The notes under the pieces were generated by a model. That model was given only the letters and a program-made list of their open reading frames with translations, was not told the DNA's origin and did no database searches. A DNA stretch of 64,000 bases from Antrodiella citrinella (taxonomy: Eukaryota; Basidiomycota; Agaricomycetes; Polyporales; Steccherinaceae), in assembly GCA_004802725.1 (NCBI GenBank), contig SGPM01000061.1:39119-103118 (forward strand), given 5' to 3'. Each line of letters starts with the position of its first letter. Position 1 is the first letter of the stretch. Shown here in pieces: positions 39,489-51,873 of the stretch. Both the position numbers and the translations under genes were made by a program.

Positions 39489-40826
39489 ATGGAGCCTGCC
39501 AGTGCACAATCCAAGAGGCAGCGAAAAATGCTGGAAAGGCTTGCAAGGCAGCGGCTTAGGCACAATGCGGAGTCATCGACGAATGAGTATGCGATTCCGT
39601 CTCACGTCCCACGAAAACATCTTCTCCACACTGCGATGAAAATGTCCCTTACTGGTGGTACCTTTATCGATACGAAGTTCTTTGTTTTCTCCCGGAGGCA
39701 GGCATCTGGTGAAGTCGGCAACCCTCTTGCTCTATTTGCCAACAGCTCTTTACTAAGAGCCGCGTCTCCGCATTTCAACGCCGGTGAGTATATACACCTC
39801 CTGCTCTTCACTACGCCCCTAACCATAATCTTGGTTTCAGTACTCAGTCGAGGAGGTTTCGAAGAGAATCACCTGGTCAACATGGACGAGGACTATCCTG
39901 CTGATCGCCCGACAAGAAATGACCAGTATGACTATGACGACGACAGCGACTTGGAAGAGGAAGATGAGGATGTGTTTGCAACCACCATCGAGCAAGATAC
40001 GGCTCCGCCAGGGTCAAGTCAAAAGCCCGACGATATAGATTCAATACTACTAGAATCCAAGCCAGAGGTGAGCGCTGAGCTTGTACATGTTGTTCACGCG
40101 GAGCATCGCTAATTACTCTTGAGACACAGAACGATATACACTCTTTCTCTTTCTCTGGAGCGCAGACCTCTGATACTGTCTTGAAGACCGCTAGAATCGG
40201 TCGTGTGATTCATGTCTCTAACTTTGCCTACCCCACGTACGATATCAATCTCTCGAGCATTCGGGGTACTGACACTCTGCAACCAGGTTGAAAGCCTTCA
40301 TCTTCTACTTGTATACAGGGGAAGTCGCTTTCAAACCACTTCGGTCTTCGCCGAAGACGGAGAGCTCCAGCTCGTCTCTCGCCATGATCTCCCACAACGC
40401 ACCGTCTTGTTCGCCGAAGTCTCTATACAGGTTGGCAGACCGAGTGGGTGTAGTTCTTATATCTGATGCGACTGATCACTGATGCCGATGGCTTTTGTTA
40501 GTATGACCACGGGGAATTGAAGGAACTCTGCGCCCAAGAAATCCAGAGACAGCTAAACGAACAAAATATTATCGCTGAGATTTTCTCTGAGTTCTCTTGG
40601 AGGTCAGTTCACGATTTTGTGCACGAGCATGCTGAGATCAATCTGATATTTCGCTGTCAGGTATCCTCCGATCCGGGACACGCAGCTCGACTACCTCTGT
40701 AATTGCTGCAATAGCGACATGGTTTATGGGGCGCTGCCTGCTTTGACTGAGCAGATCGCCCAAGGATCCCTTCCCCATTGTGCCGAAGTTCTTAACTTGG
40801 TCATGACTCGACTCATGCGTAGATAG
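39489..40826 (+). CDS. BTB/POZ domain protein with an acidic insert
   Basis: A fungal BTB protein, likely an adaptor for Cul3-type ubiquitin ligases or a scaffold. After a basic leader (MEPASAQSKRQRKMLERLAR), the BTB core begins GGTFIDTKFFVFSRRQASGE and LFANSSLLRAASPHF, continues after an intron as VLSRGGFEENHLVNMDEDYP, and carries a Tyr/Asp/Glu-rich insert (DYDDDSDLEEEDEDVF). The second half reads AFIFYLYTGEVAFKPL, then SPKSLYRLADR, YDHGELKELCAQEIQRQL and IAEIFSEFSW. It ends EVLNLVMTRLMRR with the stop at 40824-40826. Six or seven exons. The arrangement matches agaricomycete BTB proteins in which a disordered acidic loop interrupts the fold. Confidence 0.82.
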
Positions 40827-41290
40827 GGCCGGAGAGGATTGATCTTCAAGCCTGGAGGGAGTCGTCGGAAGATAATTATGCCTGCCACCTTACCGTCCCC
40901 ACGTTTCTCGGAAGGTTACTGTACTCGTCTTGAGCTTGTCCCCGTCTAAGCATTATATAGTCCAAATGTCAACTGTTGCACAAATTGTCATAGTTGCGGA
41001 CAGTGGAAGCTCACGGCAACTCCCGAACTACTAACGCATACGCGACTCTATTTGATGGCAAAGAACGTTTTTTCTTTCTCTCCTTTGAACAAGAGGCTCA
41101 ACATGATGTTTGCTGACAAGCCTAAGGCTGCCTATGTTCTTCCGCTGTAGAAACAATCAAGAACCAACTTGAAGCTCTTCAAACTGGAAGGATGTCGTTT
41201 ATGCCATGGGTACAATACCGAACTGATTTTCACACCGATTGACGCTTCTTCAAGCTACAATATGCGCAGCAGACCGCCAAGTCTTTCACA
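40827..41290. other. Intergenic
   Basis: About 460 bases with no recognised gene; terminator of the BTB gene and promoter of the next. Confidence 0.4.
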
Positions 41291-43748
41291 ATGAACCCAA
41301 CCACTACTACTAGCATTCAACCCACACATCAGAGTCCTGAAAAGGGGTACATATTGCTATACAGCTGTAAAATTGAAGCTTGAAGGATGATCGAGTAGGT
41401 TTTCGACCTTTTCATCTCAAGGGACATACTAAAGCTTACACAACAGAGTACGAGTTCTGTGGGGGAAGCTGTTCGCCAGGAGAGACACGTGGCAGATCAC
41501 CTCCAACGACCTCGAGCAGTGCTTCTGGGAGGCCAAGCACGATAAAACGCAAGTTTTCGAGCGCACTCGACGCTCGCAGCAGCTCGATTTTACACTCGCA
41601 GCAGCCCCGTGGACGAAAGCTGAGGACAGTCGCCACGAGATATTCCAGCGCTTTGTCCTGGAGGCGATGAAGACCTTCGCGAGCAACCAGGTTGACCGCA
41701 ATGCCGAGTTCAAAGGGCTTGTGAGAAATCACGAGAAGGCGTTTCTCGCCAACAAGCGGCCTTCAACGAGGCGAATTCCACGCGTCTGACGGTGTTTAAA
41801 GCGACTCAAGAGCGGAGAGAGAAATCCGCCGCCAAATCCGTCAACTTTCAAGATAAGCTGTACGAACAGGACAGGAAGAGGAGGCAGGAGTATTGCGAGA
41901 AGCTGATCGAGCTTCTCCGTGACTGACAAGATGTTGCATGAGGAGATCGCTACATTCCGAAGTGCGCAGGGTCAGAGGGAGGAACGGATGATCCATTCTG
42001 CTGCACTGGTAAGACATCATCTGCTCAATGCAAACATGTATTCAACATAATTCATCGAAGCAGCCGGTAGAACACATAACTGTGCCTATGCATGCGGATG
42101 AACCAGAGCCGCTTCCAGGACCGCAATATACTACCCGCAGAATACATTGGTCGTCCTCTCCGGAGTCGCAGTCCTTCTTCTGTGATCAGGCCCTCTCCAG
42201 TAAGGATCCCTTGGACTCCACCGTACGAATATTCTCGACTCCCGTCTCCGATGAGCATCCCGTGCCTGCGCCTGTGCCGGATCCATCGACAATAATAGTT
42301 CCACATATGCCTCGACCACAATCTACCGATCAGAAGATGTTTGAATCTTCGGTACCTGCGTCTCTTCCGTGTATGGAGGAAATTGACACCGCACAGGTGT
42401 TGGACCGCACTTTTGATGAGCGGGAAGACCAGAGACAAGCTACCTATCTCCGCGACATGGAAAGTAGGGCTACTTTCGCGTCACAGGTCAAGGGTTACAT
42501 CGAGCGCGCAAAGGGACAGCGGCAGACGCAGTTTCGACAAGTGGAGAGTCACCTCGACCAACACATTACCAACACTCATTCACATTTCAAGGACATCTTG
42601 GACGCACTTGACGGGGCCCATGTCAAGACTGAGTTGCACCGAGATATGGTGTTCTCGGATTCCGAGGCGCACACGATATCCGTTTTCGACGACATGCTGT
42701 CTCTCATGGAGTAGCAGTTTGGAGCCCTAGAGACGGTCCAAGATCGCCACATCACTGGGTGCTACGACAAGGTGGATGGTTTTCTCTCTGCGATGAAGGA
42801 CATCGTACAGCATACCAGGGCATCCTTTGCTGATACCTTCCGGGACGAGATTAATCGCGGCAGTTCAGCAGCTCAGCCTATCAATGAGATCCCTCCATTC
42901 GTCGTACGACAGCAGCCACCAACAATTATTGTCCCTGCACCTCAATTGAGACACGGGTCTTCAGGATACGATGAATGGTCACGATCCTCTAGGAGTAGGA
43001 GATACGACGATGTTCAAGGTCGGGTATCAAGATTGAGATCGAGGAGCCCAGTATATGCAAACCATCACGACCCTGTTGTACGTCTACACACACCGTGCTC
43101 ATCGTCTCGAGTATTGAGATTCACTTCCAGAGTGCCCAGGTGCTTTTTCAAGGCAACATGTTCACGATCAAACTCCCTATTCCGCCTCAAATCAGCGTAC
43201 CGTCTCGGCCGACGAACGCAGCTCGCGATGTGAGATACACTAAGATGTTCCGTGGGCACACGATACGCTTCGAACGAGCGCAAGCCCATAGGAACGTCCA
43301 ATTCGTTACCCAGCTGCACCAGCTGCACCAGGAGATCGCAGTCTTGGACATGCAGGCGCAGATAACATTCAAGGAGCAACAGAAGAGTTTGAACGGTGAA
43401 CTGGGAATTGCCTGGCTGACACAGACGAGGAAGTTTAGAACATTCCTGCAATCCGCTGAGAGGCAACTGAACAATGCGGAATCGGCGCGACAGGATGCCT
43501 TTCGCCAGAAGCAGACATCGCGGAACGGGCGGTTCGAGGCAGCGCAGCAAATGAGGCGGACGACGTTCGGGCAAAGGCACAAAGACCTACAGCGGTCTGC
43601 CTTAGATGCGGAGGGGAAGAGAGTCAAGGAGTTCCTGGCGTGGAAGGAACAAAAGGTGTACGAAGCGGAAAGGCAGATGCGCGAGTGGCAAATGGAGTTC
43701 GCTCGGGACGAGCGGAGAAGGGAGAAGCGGATGAAGCAGTCTTGGTAG
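41291..43748 (+). pseudogene. Large charged, coiled-coil-like protein gene with three lesions
   Basis: Exons 41291-41346, 41447-42008, 42064-43077 and 43131-43748 have good splice sites and give one long charged helical protein. It starts MNPTTTTSIQPTHQSPEKG and VRVLWGKLFARRDTWQ, and ends REWQMEFARDERRREKRMKQ. Repeated patterns of charged residues with periodic Phe (RFEAAQQMRR; NFQDKLYEQDRKRRQEY) run on both sides of a Pro-rich middle (PPTIIVPAPQ). Three breaks interrupt it: one base missing at about 41754-41758, a compensating shift near 41911-41925, and an in-frame TAG at 42712-42714. The shifted stretch between the first two still reads as family-like sequence. No function is recognised. 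It is a recently broken gene, or an intact one spoiled by assembly errors. Confidence 0.6.
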
Positions 43749-44459
43749 AGCTCTTAAGCTCTCCGAATATCGTCCAAGGTTGGCCCTAGACTCGAAGCTG
43801 AGACGTCCGCGATGTCAGCAACCCTCTCCACCGCCGTTACACGTCCCAACGGCATATCACAACTTGGCCACGCTTTTACCCACTCCTGCGTCATCCTCGT
43901 ACATACGAACGTTCGGGTCTGCGCCAGAGCGCAAGTGCAATTTGAGCTGTGTCTTATCAGAAGTCTTTGGAGAGGACTATGCCATGTTACTGGATCCTGT
44001 GTTAGCCGTTGGGCACGCGACTCCGACTCTGCGAGCCCGCAGGGAAGCCACTATGTAACTTGTCGAACGTGATCAAAGGTACACACAAGGATATCATGCA
44101 ACTCTCATGTGAGCACCAACTCATGCATTTTAGATAGACGGTTTGCATGCTTATACGCAGGCAAAAATGGAAATTGCTGATTTTGCCGTGCAATTTCTAT
44201 TCTAGTCTCTGCTAAGGAATGCTGGATGCCCTTGTCGGGTGTGATACTACCAGCAAGAGTTGTATCCTCCAACACTCGTCTTGCCATGCGCCCGAGCTTC
44301 CATGTAACATCATTGTCGTCTACTAGTCGGCCTGTCACAGTTGCTCGGCCCTGTGGAGCATCGTTCCACCTGGAATGCATATAAACAGGAAGGAAACGTT
44401 CAACACGAAGGCCTATCGCTGCGCCCTAACTACTACTGACCATCTATAGTTCCCTCACG
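43749..44459. other. Intergenic
   Basis: About 700 bases. A minus-strand frame at 44105-44380 (91 codons) is unrecognised. A TATAAA at 44380-44385 serves the next gene. Confidence 0.4.
44380..44385 (+). promoter_or_regulatory. TATA box of the alpha-helical protein gene
   Basis: TATAAA 75 bases before the ATG at 44460. Confidence 0.5.
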
Positions 44460-46167
44460 ATGAGCGACATTCCCGCCGAGTACGCACAGTTCCACCGCGA
44501 GCTCCAACAAGCCATCGACAATCCACAGAGTGTATCTGCGACTAACCTCGTCAGTGCTGCGGACACCATCGCCGCTAACGCGGGCACCACTGGCAGCGAG
44601 TCCGAGTTGCTTGAGGAGATCAACAAGATGTCCGGTGCTGCAGCATCAGTTGACAAGTCCTTCGCCGACGTGGGCAAGCTCTTCTTCAACGTGCGCAACG
44701 GCCTCTCTTTACCCGCTGTGAAGGCAGACATGCGCGTCCTAGAGGACAAATGGAACGGCTACCACCAGGTTCGTGTTACTCGTTTCCAGAGCAGCAGTCA
44801 CTCAATAAATCTACCATTTCAATATAGACGTACAAAGGCCTAATCTGGAAGTCGAGAGAAGTGGCTGGAAAAGCACAGGCTGCTGCCGATGGCGAGATCC
44901 TCACAGTAATCCGAGAAACGTGCACTAACGCGAGTTGCTGTCCTAGATTTCGCCAGAGATTTCGTCTTGTTTCTTGGTGACGACGCCGAGCCAATAAACT
45001 CCAAGAAGGCAGAAATTCGGCTTTACATCGATGTATGCCTACTATGATCGATTTCATCGCCTGCGTTTTGTATTGATTATATCGTACATTAGGAATTAAC
45101 TCGTGATGGAAAGGCTTCCGCAGAGATGGCCCAAGGATTTGCTGACCTTCGCGGCAATATCATTAACCTCGTGGACGATTGGAAGGCCTTGGTGAAGAAG
45201 TACAACATAGACGCCATTTCAGCGAGAGTTGAGAAACTGAAGCAAGAGATAGACGCGTTATCTCGTACGCTTGTGGAGTAAGTGTGTCGCTTCAAATTGT
45301 TGACGTTTCTGGTGCTCATCCGCGGGAAATTGCAGCCTGGACGTGAAGGTATTTATACCGCTCTGAGCTGAGATAGATCATGATGAAACTAACTGTTTGT
45401 CGCGCGTGCGCTATCCTAGATCGCTCAACTCACCGCTGCACTCTCGGTTTCTGTAGGATTTACAGGCGTCATCAACGTTTTCTTTCTCGCTTTCCCGTTC
45501 TGGTCGTGGTTAGTTCTGGCAAGTCTGTTTTTTGGATAGTTGGTTCGTCCCTGATCTTATACCACTGTCGCAGTTCCCGGGTCTGGAACGGGCACATCAA
45601 CAACAGATCGATCTGAACAAGGCGAAGAACGAACGAAACGGTCGAGAAATTTCACTCTCTCCCTTCGTGCTAGATAACTCATTTGGATTGCTTATTCCAG
45701 AGGTCAACACCAAATACTACAACAAAGTGGTCGAGTACACTCGAGCCCTTCCAGAATTGATACAGGTCCAAGAGCTTCAGGGCACTCTCAAGCAGTCAGA
45801 AAGCGACATCAACAACATCATCGACAGGATTGCTGGGTTCGCTACGGTCTGGGCAATGGTACGTCCTGATCACCTTCACCTATCCATCGTTGCATTATTC
45901 ACGGCGNTGAGCACAGATTCGCACCGACCTCCAGGCCATTTCTGAGAAGTTGGACTATGTCGTGGGCACTGAGAGCGAGAGGGTAAGTGGAGCTTCTCTT
46001 GCTTTCGCGGAGTAAACTCATTATTTATGGCACTGTTTTAGCTCTTCAAATCTCGCCTGAACTCCACTGCTAAGCTCTANGCGCTTTTGGGCAAAGCTCT
46101 GTACAGATACCAAATCACTGTCACCGCAGAACACCCCGTGTTCGTGAATATGGTTCAGNGAGCTTGA
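44460..46167 (+). CDS. Alpha-helical protein with a central hydrophobic hairpin (pore-forming-like architecture)
   Basis: The start MSDIPAEYAQFHRELQQ begins a long helical N-terminal half. A hydrophobic segment of about 30 residues follows in the exon at about 45419-45508 (ALSVSVGFTGVINVFF), then a second helical half rich in Asn/Gln/Glu/Leu, ending near 46167. Two helical arms around a hydrophobic hairpin resemble ClyA/HBL/XaxA-type alpha-helical pore-forming proteins; this comes from architecture alone, and a structural or unrelated role is equally open. There is no signal peptide. At least eight exons; one intron near 44891 appears to need a GC donor. Unresolved bases at 45907, 46080 and 46159 fall in the last exons, so the C-terminus is uncertain. 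Confidence 0.68.
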
Positions 46168-48625
46168 TATCGNCTCGGCAATGTACGGAGGTTGTGTCAT
46201 GATGTAGTTTAAGTTGAACATTGAACAACGATGCATANTACTTATCTGGGAGTCAGNTTGGGATGCCANTCTGCGTTACCGTACAACAGCCCGATAAATC
46301 TTGAAATTAGGACGACCCAGAGTCCCAGACACGGTTGGCGCTTGTAAACGTTTGCTCCTTCTCCCCAACCTCTCATTTTCTTCACGTTTTTTTTCGATTT
46401 CGAAAAGNGCGACACCTTGCCACTAAGTCTTAAACNCTGCAATCTTATGACGACTTGAAGGAAACGAATGATATTCATGTGGGGTGTTGTCTGGTTGGGT
46501 CCAGAAAAGGTATGCACCGCACAGACCTCTACATCTNCCGTCAACCGTCATCATAGGGGACAGCGTAGAAGGCCTTCGAATTGGTGTCATCGATAGCTTA
46601 CAAAAGTGATCGTCTACTCTTCGGCGCCATCCTTCCAACCACCAGCATCTTCCATCTCATACGTGCCAAATACCTGCAGTCACTCCAAGCTTCCGCCTCA
46701 TGTCGTCCGCCTGACGTCCTTCGAGGCAGACATATGGATGCCTTGCGGCTTGAAATNTGGGGACCTGTCATCGCCCATGGCAGACTGTCATCGTCGGCGC
46801 AAACACGATGGGCCTCGATTTGAGAAGCCACAGCGAAAGGTTGTCAGCGCGCCTTCCAAGATTGAAAGTCGAGAGCATGTCTGTGAACAGCCAGGATCCA
46901 TATAATTGCGTGCATTTCATCGATTATCAGTTTGACGTCTGCACCTACTTTTCCAGNCTCGTGACGATAAGTGGAACGCCGTACTTATAATGAGGGTAGC
47001 GCGAGGTTGACGCACTCCATCGTTGCGTTGTGTAGGAAAAGAAGGTGGTGTGTGTCCTCAGGGAAGGCATGAGGTGCATGGGTGCTTGACTNTCGTGGTA
47101 TACTTCCCCGCGGAAGCAGACCGTCGCCCTCTTGTCAACGAACATCCATCACCATCTCTCACCACCTCGACGTTGATTCCGACCCGAACTGTGACAGCAA
47201 CACAGTCATGATTACTTGCCCCGTTTGTATCAGATCGTTCAACGACGACACGGCCTACGAGCAACATNGCAACTCCAAGTCTCATAAGAAAAAGGCTAGG
47301 TCGGAACTCCCTTGGGCTGCTAATTTGCAGAAATGCGCTGTTTGTTACAAGGCGTTCGGGACGCAGGANGCTGTGAGTCAGGTATGATAGTTCAATCATA
47401 CACTAGCTGTCAACTTGAATATATGCTGAATTTTCTTTGTACCAGCACTGCGGGGCCACTCATCCTGTATGCAACACGTGCAACGTATACGTCGTTACCT
47501 TGCAGCAGCACTGGAATGCGACCGCTTCTCACCCGAAATGTCCGTCTTGCAACCTAGGGTTCTCTGACACATCCACGAAGGAGCGGGTGCGATGTCATCA
47601 TACTCACAAGAGACTTTGTGTACTGATGCTGTCAAACAGCACCAAATGAAGACTCACGGCTACGTGTCTTGTACTCCTTGCGATCGCATATTCTCTCCGG
47701 GAGATATCGAGACACACTGGAAGACTTCANNTCAACATCCTCAATGCGTCGTGTGCGGTATCGGTTGCGAGACGTCTACCTCTTATCATTCGGTGAGTGC
47801 TGAAGTCCCTGCGGGTGAATNAGATCGTGACGGAAGTTTTGCAGCACTTTCAATCCGAGCATAACAAGTTATGGTGCCAGCCATGTTCTCTCCCGTTTCA
47901 ATCAGACGCTCTACTTCAGCAACACTATCTCTCTGCACCTACCCATCCGAAGTGNCAAAAATGTCGAAGCGGGTTCAATCAGATCGCAGACCTTGATCAA
48001 GTGAGTTCGCACTTTTCTACGGACGAATCAGCTCTATGTAACTCAATCAACTCCCAGCACAATGCAACCCAACATCCTCCACCGGCTCCGGTGGTAGTAA
48101 GTGTTTTTTCTGATGTTCATTANTATCATCACTGACATGGTTTAGCCCCAAGCTACCTTCTATCGTTGCGAAGCATGTAGGCGGNACTTCAGGCAACCCG
48201 CCCACCTTAATGCGCATTATCGAGACTCAGCTGCGCATCCGACATGCGAGATATGCGTTATAGGCTTCATAGATTCAATTGCGTTTGAACAGGTAAGGAT
48301 TNAGGCTTATAAAGAGTGAACAAAGGCATCTTATAATTTATTCTAGCACAATGAGGTCCATGCAAAGACAAGTCCAGAGTCGGGATCAAGCACTCCAAGA
48401 TCGACACACGTGCTCATCTTACCTTCGCCGAAGCGAGCACCGATAGTGGAAGATTCGTGGAGTCCGAATGACGACGCTGCGCCTCGCGTGCCGGAATCAG
48501 CGCCGACTGTATTGATCAGCCCGTCGACACCTGGTTCTGCGCATGATGATCTCTCTCATCCCTCGCCACGCTCGGATGAGTTGGAACTACAACAGGTGAG
48601 TTAAGCATCATAGTATATGCGACTN
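45907..48625. other. Stretch with scattered unresolved bases
   Basis: More than twenty isolated N positions occur between 45907 and 48625 and nowhere else in the window. They touch the end of the alpha-helical protein gene and the first half of the zinc-finger gene; readings there should be treated with caution. Confidence 0.9.
46168..47207. other. Intergenic
   Basis: About 1 kb with several N positions. Short overlapping minus-strand frames between 46242 and 46831 share no recognised domain. Confidence 0.4.
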
Positions 48626-50016
48626 TATGATGATGCTTTCTGCAGACGAGAGATATAGATCCTGTTCACCCTTCTCCTCGAGCGATCTCCGAACCAGCAC
48701 CTACCCTTTTGATGGGACGCAGCGACAGGCCGACGATATTCTTGGGTACCGCCGGTATCAGTCCTACGTCACCGACCATTGCTGAGGAAGGGACCATTGT
48801 GACACAGCCATTCTCAGCTGTTTCTGCGCAGACTTTGACGTATACAAGGTCAGATACTCTTAGTATATACTGAGGCCGGACACAAACTTACTTGCAAGGT
48901 TTTCAGTGGACCGCGGAGCTCGATATCAACTCCCGAGCTCATCCGCACCCGTTCTCCGTCTGAATCTTCCGTTAATGATTCAGACGACTGCAACGTATCA
49001 CCAACGGATATTGCTGGCGGCGTTCGCCCTTCTGACTCTCAGAGGAGCCGACAGTCGTCCGTACACTCTCTGCGAGAGATCACGGAAACGAACGCCCCGA
49101 ACAGTCGATCCTCGAGCCGCGCAAGTCGTATTCCCTCTCGTCTGTCAACGCCAGTATCGCATTACGATATCGTCGTCTCACCTGCTACAGACATCATCGC
49201 ACGACACGGACATCGGGATATGTACACCAGATCCCAAGCAGGGTCTAGGTTGTCAATGCTTTCCGACTACATACCCGTTAGTGCTGTCCCTGGCCGGGCT
49301 GCCGCCTCGCCTGAGGCTCAGTACATCGCGGTGAGTCCAAGCATAAGCAGGTCGGAATCGCGCATGTCAAGATCGAGAACACCGCAGTCTCGCTACGGTT
49401 CTGCAGACGGGGCTTGTGAACCCGAGAGATTGTGTCGCAGTGACAGCAGGATGGAAGGTAGACCGGAGACGCGTCTGTCTCGAACTTCGGTCACCCATAT
49501 CAAGCAGACTTCGTCTGCACTTCCTTCTCCATTTTCAGGACGCCCTTTGTCCCGTGCGTCTAGGTCTTCGATTACGGAAGGTCAGTGATTTTGTCTTGTT
49601 CCGAACGCCCCGTTCTAACTATCGGAACGCAGAAGTGAGCGCAAGCACAAGAGTCGTCGATGAAACACCCACACCCAAAGCAATCATGCCTCAACTGCCC
49701 CATATCCCTGTCGAGAATGGTCTCGGGTCGTCCGTGTCTGGACCTGCAACCGCTGCAACGACGCTGACCTCTTCTACGAAAGACTCGTCGTGGCATTGTC
49801 GTGTCTGTTTGAGAGAGCCGACCGAGCCGACCGCGACCATGTGCGGACATCTGTTCTGCCACGGGTGAATTTTGCACTTTTTTTAGTGTTTTTTAATCTT
49901 GCTCATTTTTGTTTCTTCCCAGATGCATCATCCAAGAGCTTGCTCGAAATTTCCAGTGCCCAGTATGTAGGAAGACCATGTTGTTGCGCTTACACGTAGA
50001 TTCTCAGTCCGGCTGA
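47208..50016 (+). CDS. Multi-C2H2 zinc-finger protein with a C-terminal RING
   Basis: The N-terminal part is an array of about ten degenerate C2H2 modules. Examples are CPVCIRSFNDDTAYEQH, CAVCYKAFG, CNTCNVYVVTLQQHW, CTPCDRIFSPGDIETHW, CQPCSLPFQSDALLQQHY and CEICVIGFIDSIAFEQH. A long Ser/Pro/Arg-rich disordered middle follows (about 48360-49790). The protein ends in a C3HC4 RING: WHCRVCLREPTEPTATMCGH, LFCHGC, then FQCPVCRK, with the stop at 50014-50016. A RING makes it a likely E3 ubiquitin ligase, with the zinc-finger array probably binding substrate or nucleic acid. About ten exons. N positions disturb a few finger residues. The start MITCPVC at 47208 is chosen because it opens the first finger directly. 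Confidence 0.78.
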
Positions 50017-50737
50017 ACTTGAAGGAAGGACACCCTAGTACGGCACTGGCATGCGTACCACCATAACTTGATATCATCATGCGAATTTTTCAATAGCCAT
50101 AGTAGCGTACTTGAGTAGCTGACTCAGTTACTGTATTCCAGGGCATTCTCGGTATCAAGTCGGGTCAGAGAGTCAGACTTAGTACCGAGAAGTTCTGCTG
50201 CCTTCCGTTCGCCCACCCATCTCGTCATGGATTCATCTTCTGTTTGTATTTATTTATCATATGCCTCAGTTTTGCCGATCACTCTGACAAGATTAGAGAG
50301 TACTGCTTCGATTCCTTTGTCTCCACATGCACACGAGCTACACGAGCTCTTCTACATACACTCCAGATCGCGCGACGGGGACCCGCCCGTTAAGCGACTT
50401 CCGTTCTGCGTGCGTCTTCAGCTCCGGTGGAAGGTACAGTCAGCTTGGAAACTGCAACACCGTACATTCAGATGATGCTGGATGTTCGAAACTGTACGTG
50501 TTCGTGCATTCAGGTCCCGGTATACACTGGCAGTATTCAACTCTTCTGCCGGTTCGATCGCTTCTGCGTATGTATTATTGTCAACGCACGGCCTAGCCTA
50601 CGCCATTTCCGCACCACACGTACCCATACACAAATTTCGATCTTCAGTCATCCGTCTGTTGCGCAATACGTCCGCGGTCTCTCTGAGTTCCTCACCGCGT
50701 ACCTCAGTTCGTATGGCGACATCAGCATCCGCATCTT

Positions 50738-50746
50738 ATCTGATAA
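50738..50746 (+). promoter_or_regulatory. Iron-GATA-type site ATCTGATAA
   Basis: Exact match to ATCWGATAA, bound by fungal iron-responsive GATA repressors of the Urbs1/SRE type. No recognised gene lies next to it. Confidence 0.45.
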
Positions 50747-51255
50747 ATTTTCCAGGCTGAGTTACCGGCTGTTACCGAACCCCCGGAGTCGTCTACGGGT
50801 CGAGATCGATCTTTTCAATTTTCAGCCTTTTCTGGATTTTCTGGAGATCATCGATCAAATTTCGATCAAATGCCTCGTGAGTCCGTTTTGCTGTAAGTTG
50901 TAGGTCGTCCAAGAGGCAAATACGTACCCGCTCACCGAGGAGGAGGTTGGAGCAAACGTGGCATGCTAAGTGCGAACAAGTCCGGTCGGACGATGCAAGG
51001 CACGAATTTCATCGTACGTCGGACACGTTGGCAAGTCTGCAGACGGTGTAGCTTGGAGCCTGAGACATAATAATCACAGACAGAAACCCCTCTGACGACC
51101 CGTGTGAGCCTCTCGCGTGTCTTCCTGCCTTCCTGTCTGTGCTTTGCAGAGATGCCTATGAATAGAAGTTGTGTTGTGCAGAGGGGATCGCATGCTAGCC
51201 CATGACACTCGCGGACAGTTCGACATTGAGGCAGATCAGCTGGGCAGGATGGCTT

Positions 51256-51264
51256 ATCAGATAA
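51256..51264 (+). promoter_or_regulatory. Iron-GATA-type site ATCAGATAA
   Basis: Exact match to ATCWGATAA, about 600 bases beyond the 3' end of FTR1. No recognised gene lies next to it. Confidence 0.45.
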
Positions 51265-51873
51265 CCGCTCCCCGTCCCCACGTCCAACGTGGATATTGCT
51301 CCCGCGGCCGGTGGCTTGGACGGGTGAACACAAGGACGTGAAAGAACCCTGGTGGCGGCTCCTGGTGGTTGGAGATCCTGTGTGTACGATCTCGCGTAGA
51401 GCAAGCTAGCTGATCCTGGTCGTTGCTTCCCGTGCATGTGTATTTTCAGAGTCTGGTCCAGGGGAGTAGTACACAGCCTGTAGTCAGGCAATGATCCTAG
51501 TTCCTCCGCAAGGATTTGGGAGCAAGTCCGAGTCAGCGTGCAAGTGAACGAAGGGCAGTATTATCAGACATTCATGTGCAAAACATACTGTAAAGTTGAA
51601 GCTTTGAAGTTTGCAGTCAGGGAGCAACAAAGGAGCAAGTGGACGGAGGACGTTCTTAATTGCTGAGACGTTCACGCGTTCACGAAGTCAAGTTACAGGG
51701 AGCTGTATGAGTTTATGCTTTTTTGCAAGTTCTGATTCTACCGCAAACGTGGTTTGGAATACATGGAAGTGGTTATCGTCGTGAAGAGTGTGTCAAGTAA
51801 TCGTAAAAATCCGCCCTCCGAATCCTAATTTTATGGGAGCAAGAAGTGGGTATGTAGCCTCGGCGAGAAACAT

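Larger units (their letters stand above)
50017..51873. other. Gene-poor stretch with two iron-GATA-like sites
   Basis: About 1.9 kb. Open frames such as 50427-50903 (+) and 50932-51333 (-) show no recognised domain. ATCTGATAA at 50738-50746 and ATCAGATAA at 51256-51264 match the site used around FTR1/FET3. Confidence 0.45.

Noticed and set aside
42712..42720. Programmed stop readthrough at TAGCAG
   Set aside because: The context does not match the known CAR-YYA rule, and two frame breaks upstream make decay or base error more likely.
46242..46831. Overlapping minus-strand frames in the N-containing stretch
   Set aside because: They conflict with one another, lack any domain and include unresolved bases.
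50427..50903. Plus-strand frame of 158 codons near the orphan GATA sites
   Set aside because: No domain, unusual composition and no clear promoter order; kept only as a region to check for transcripts.
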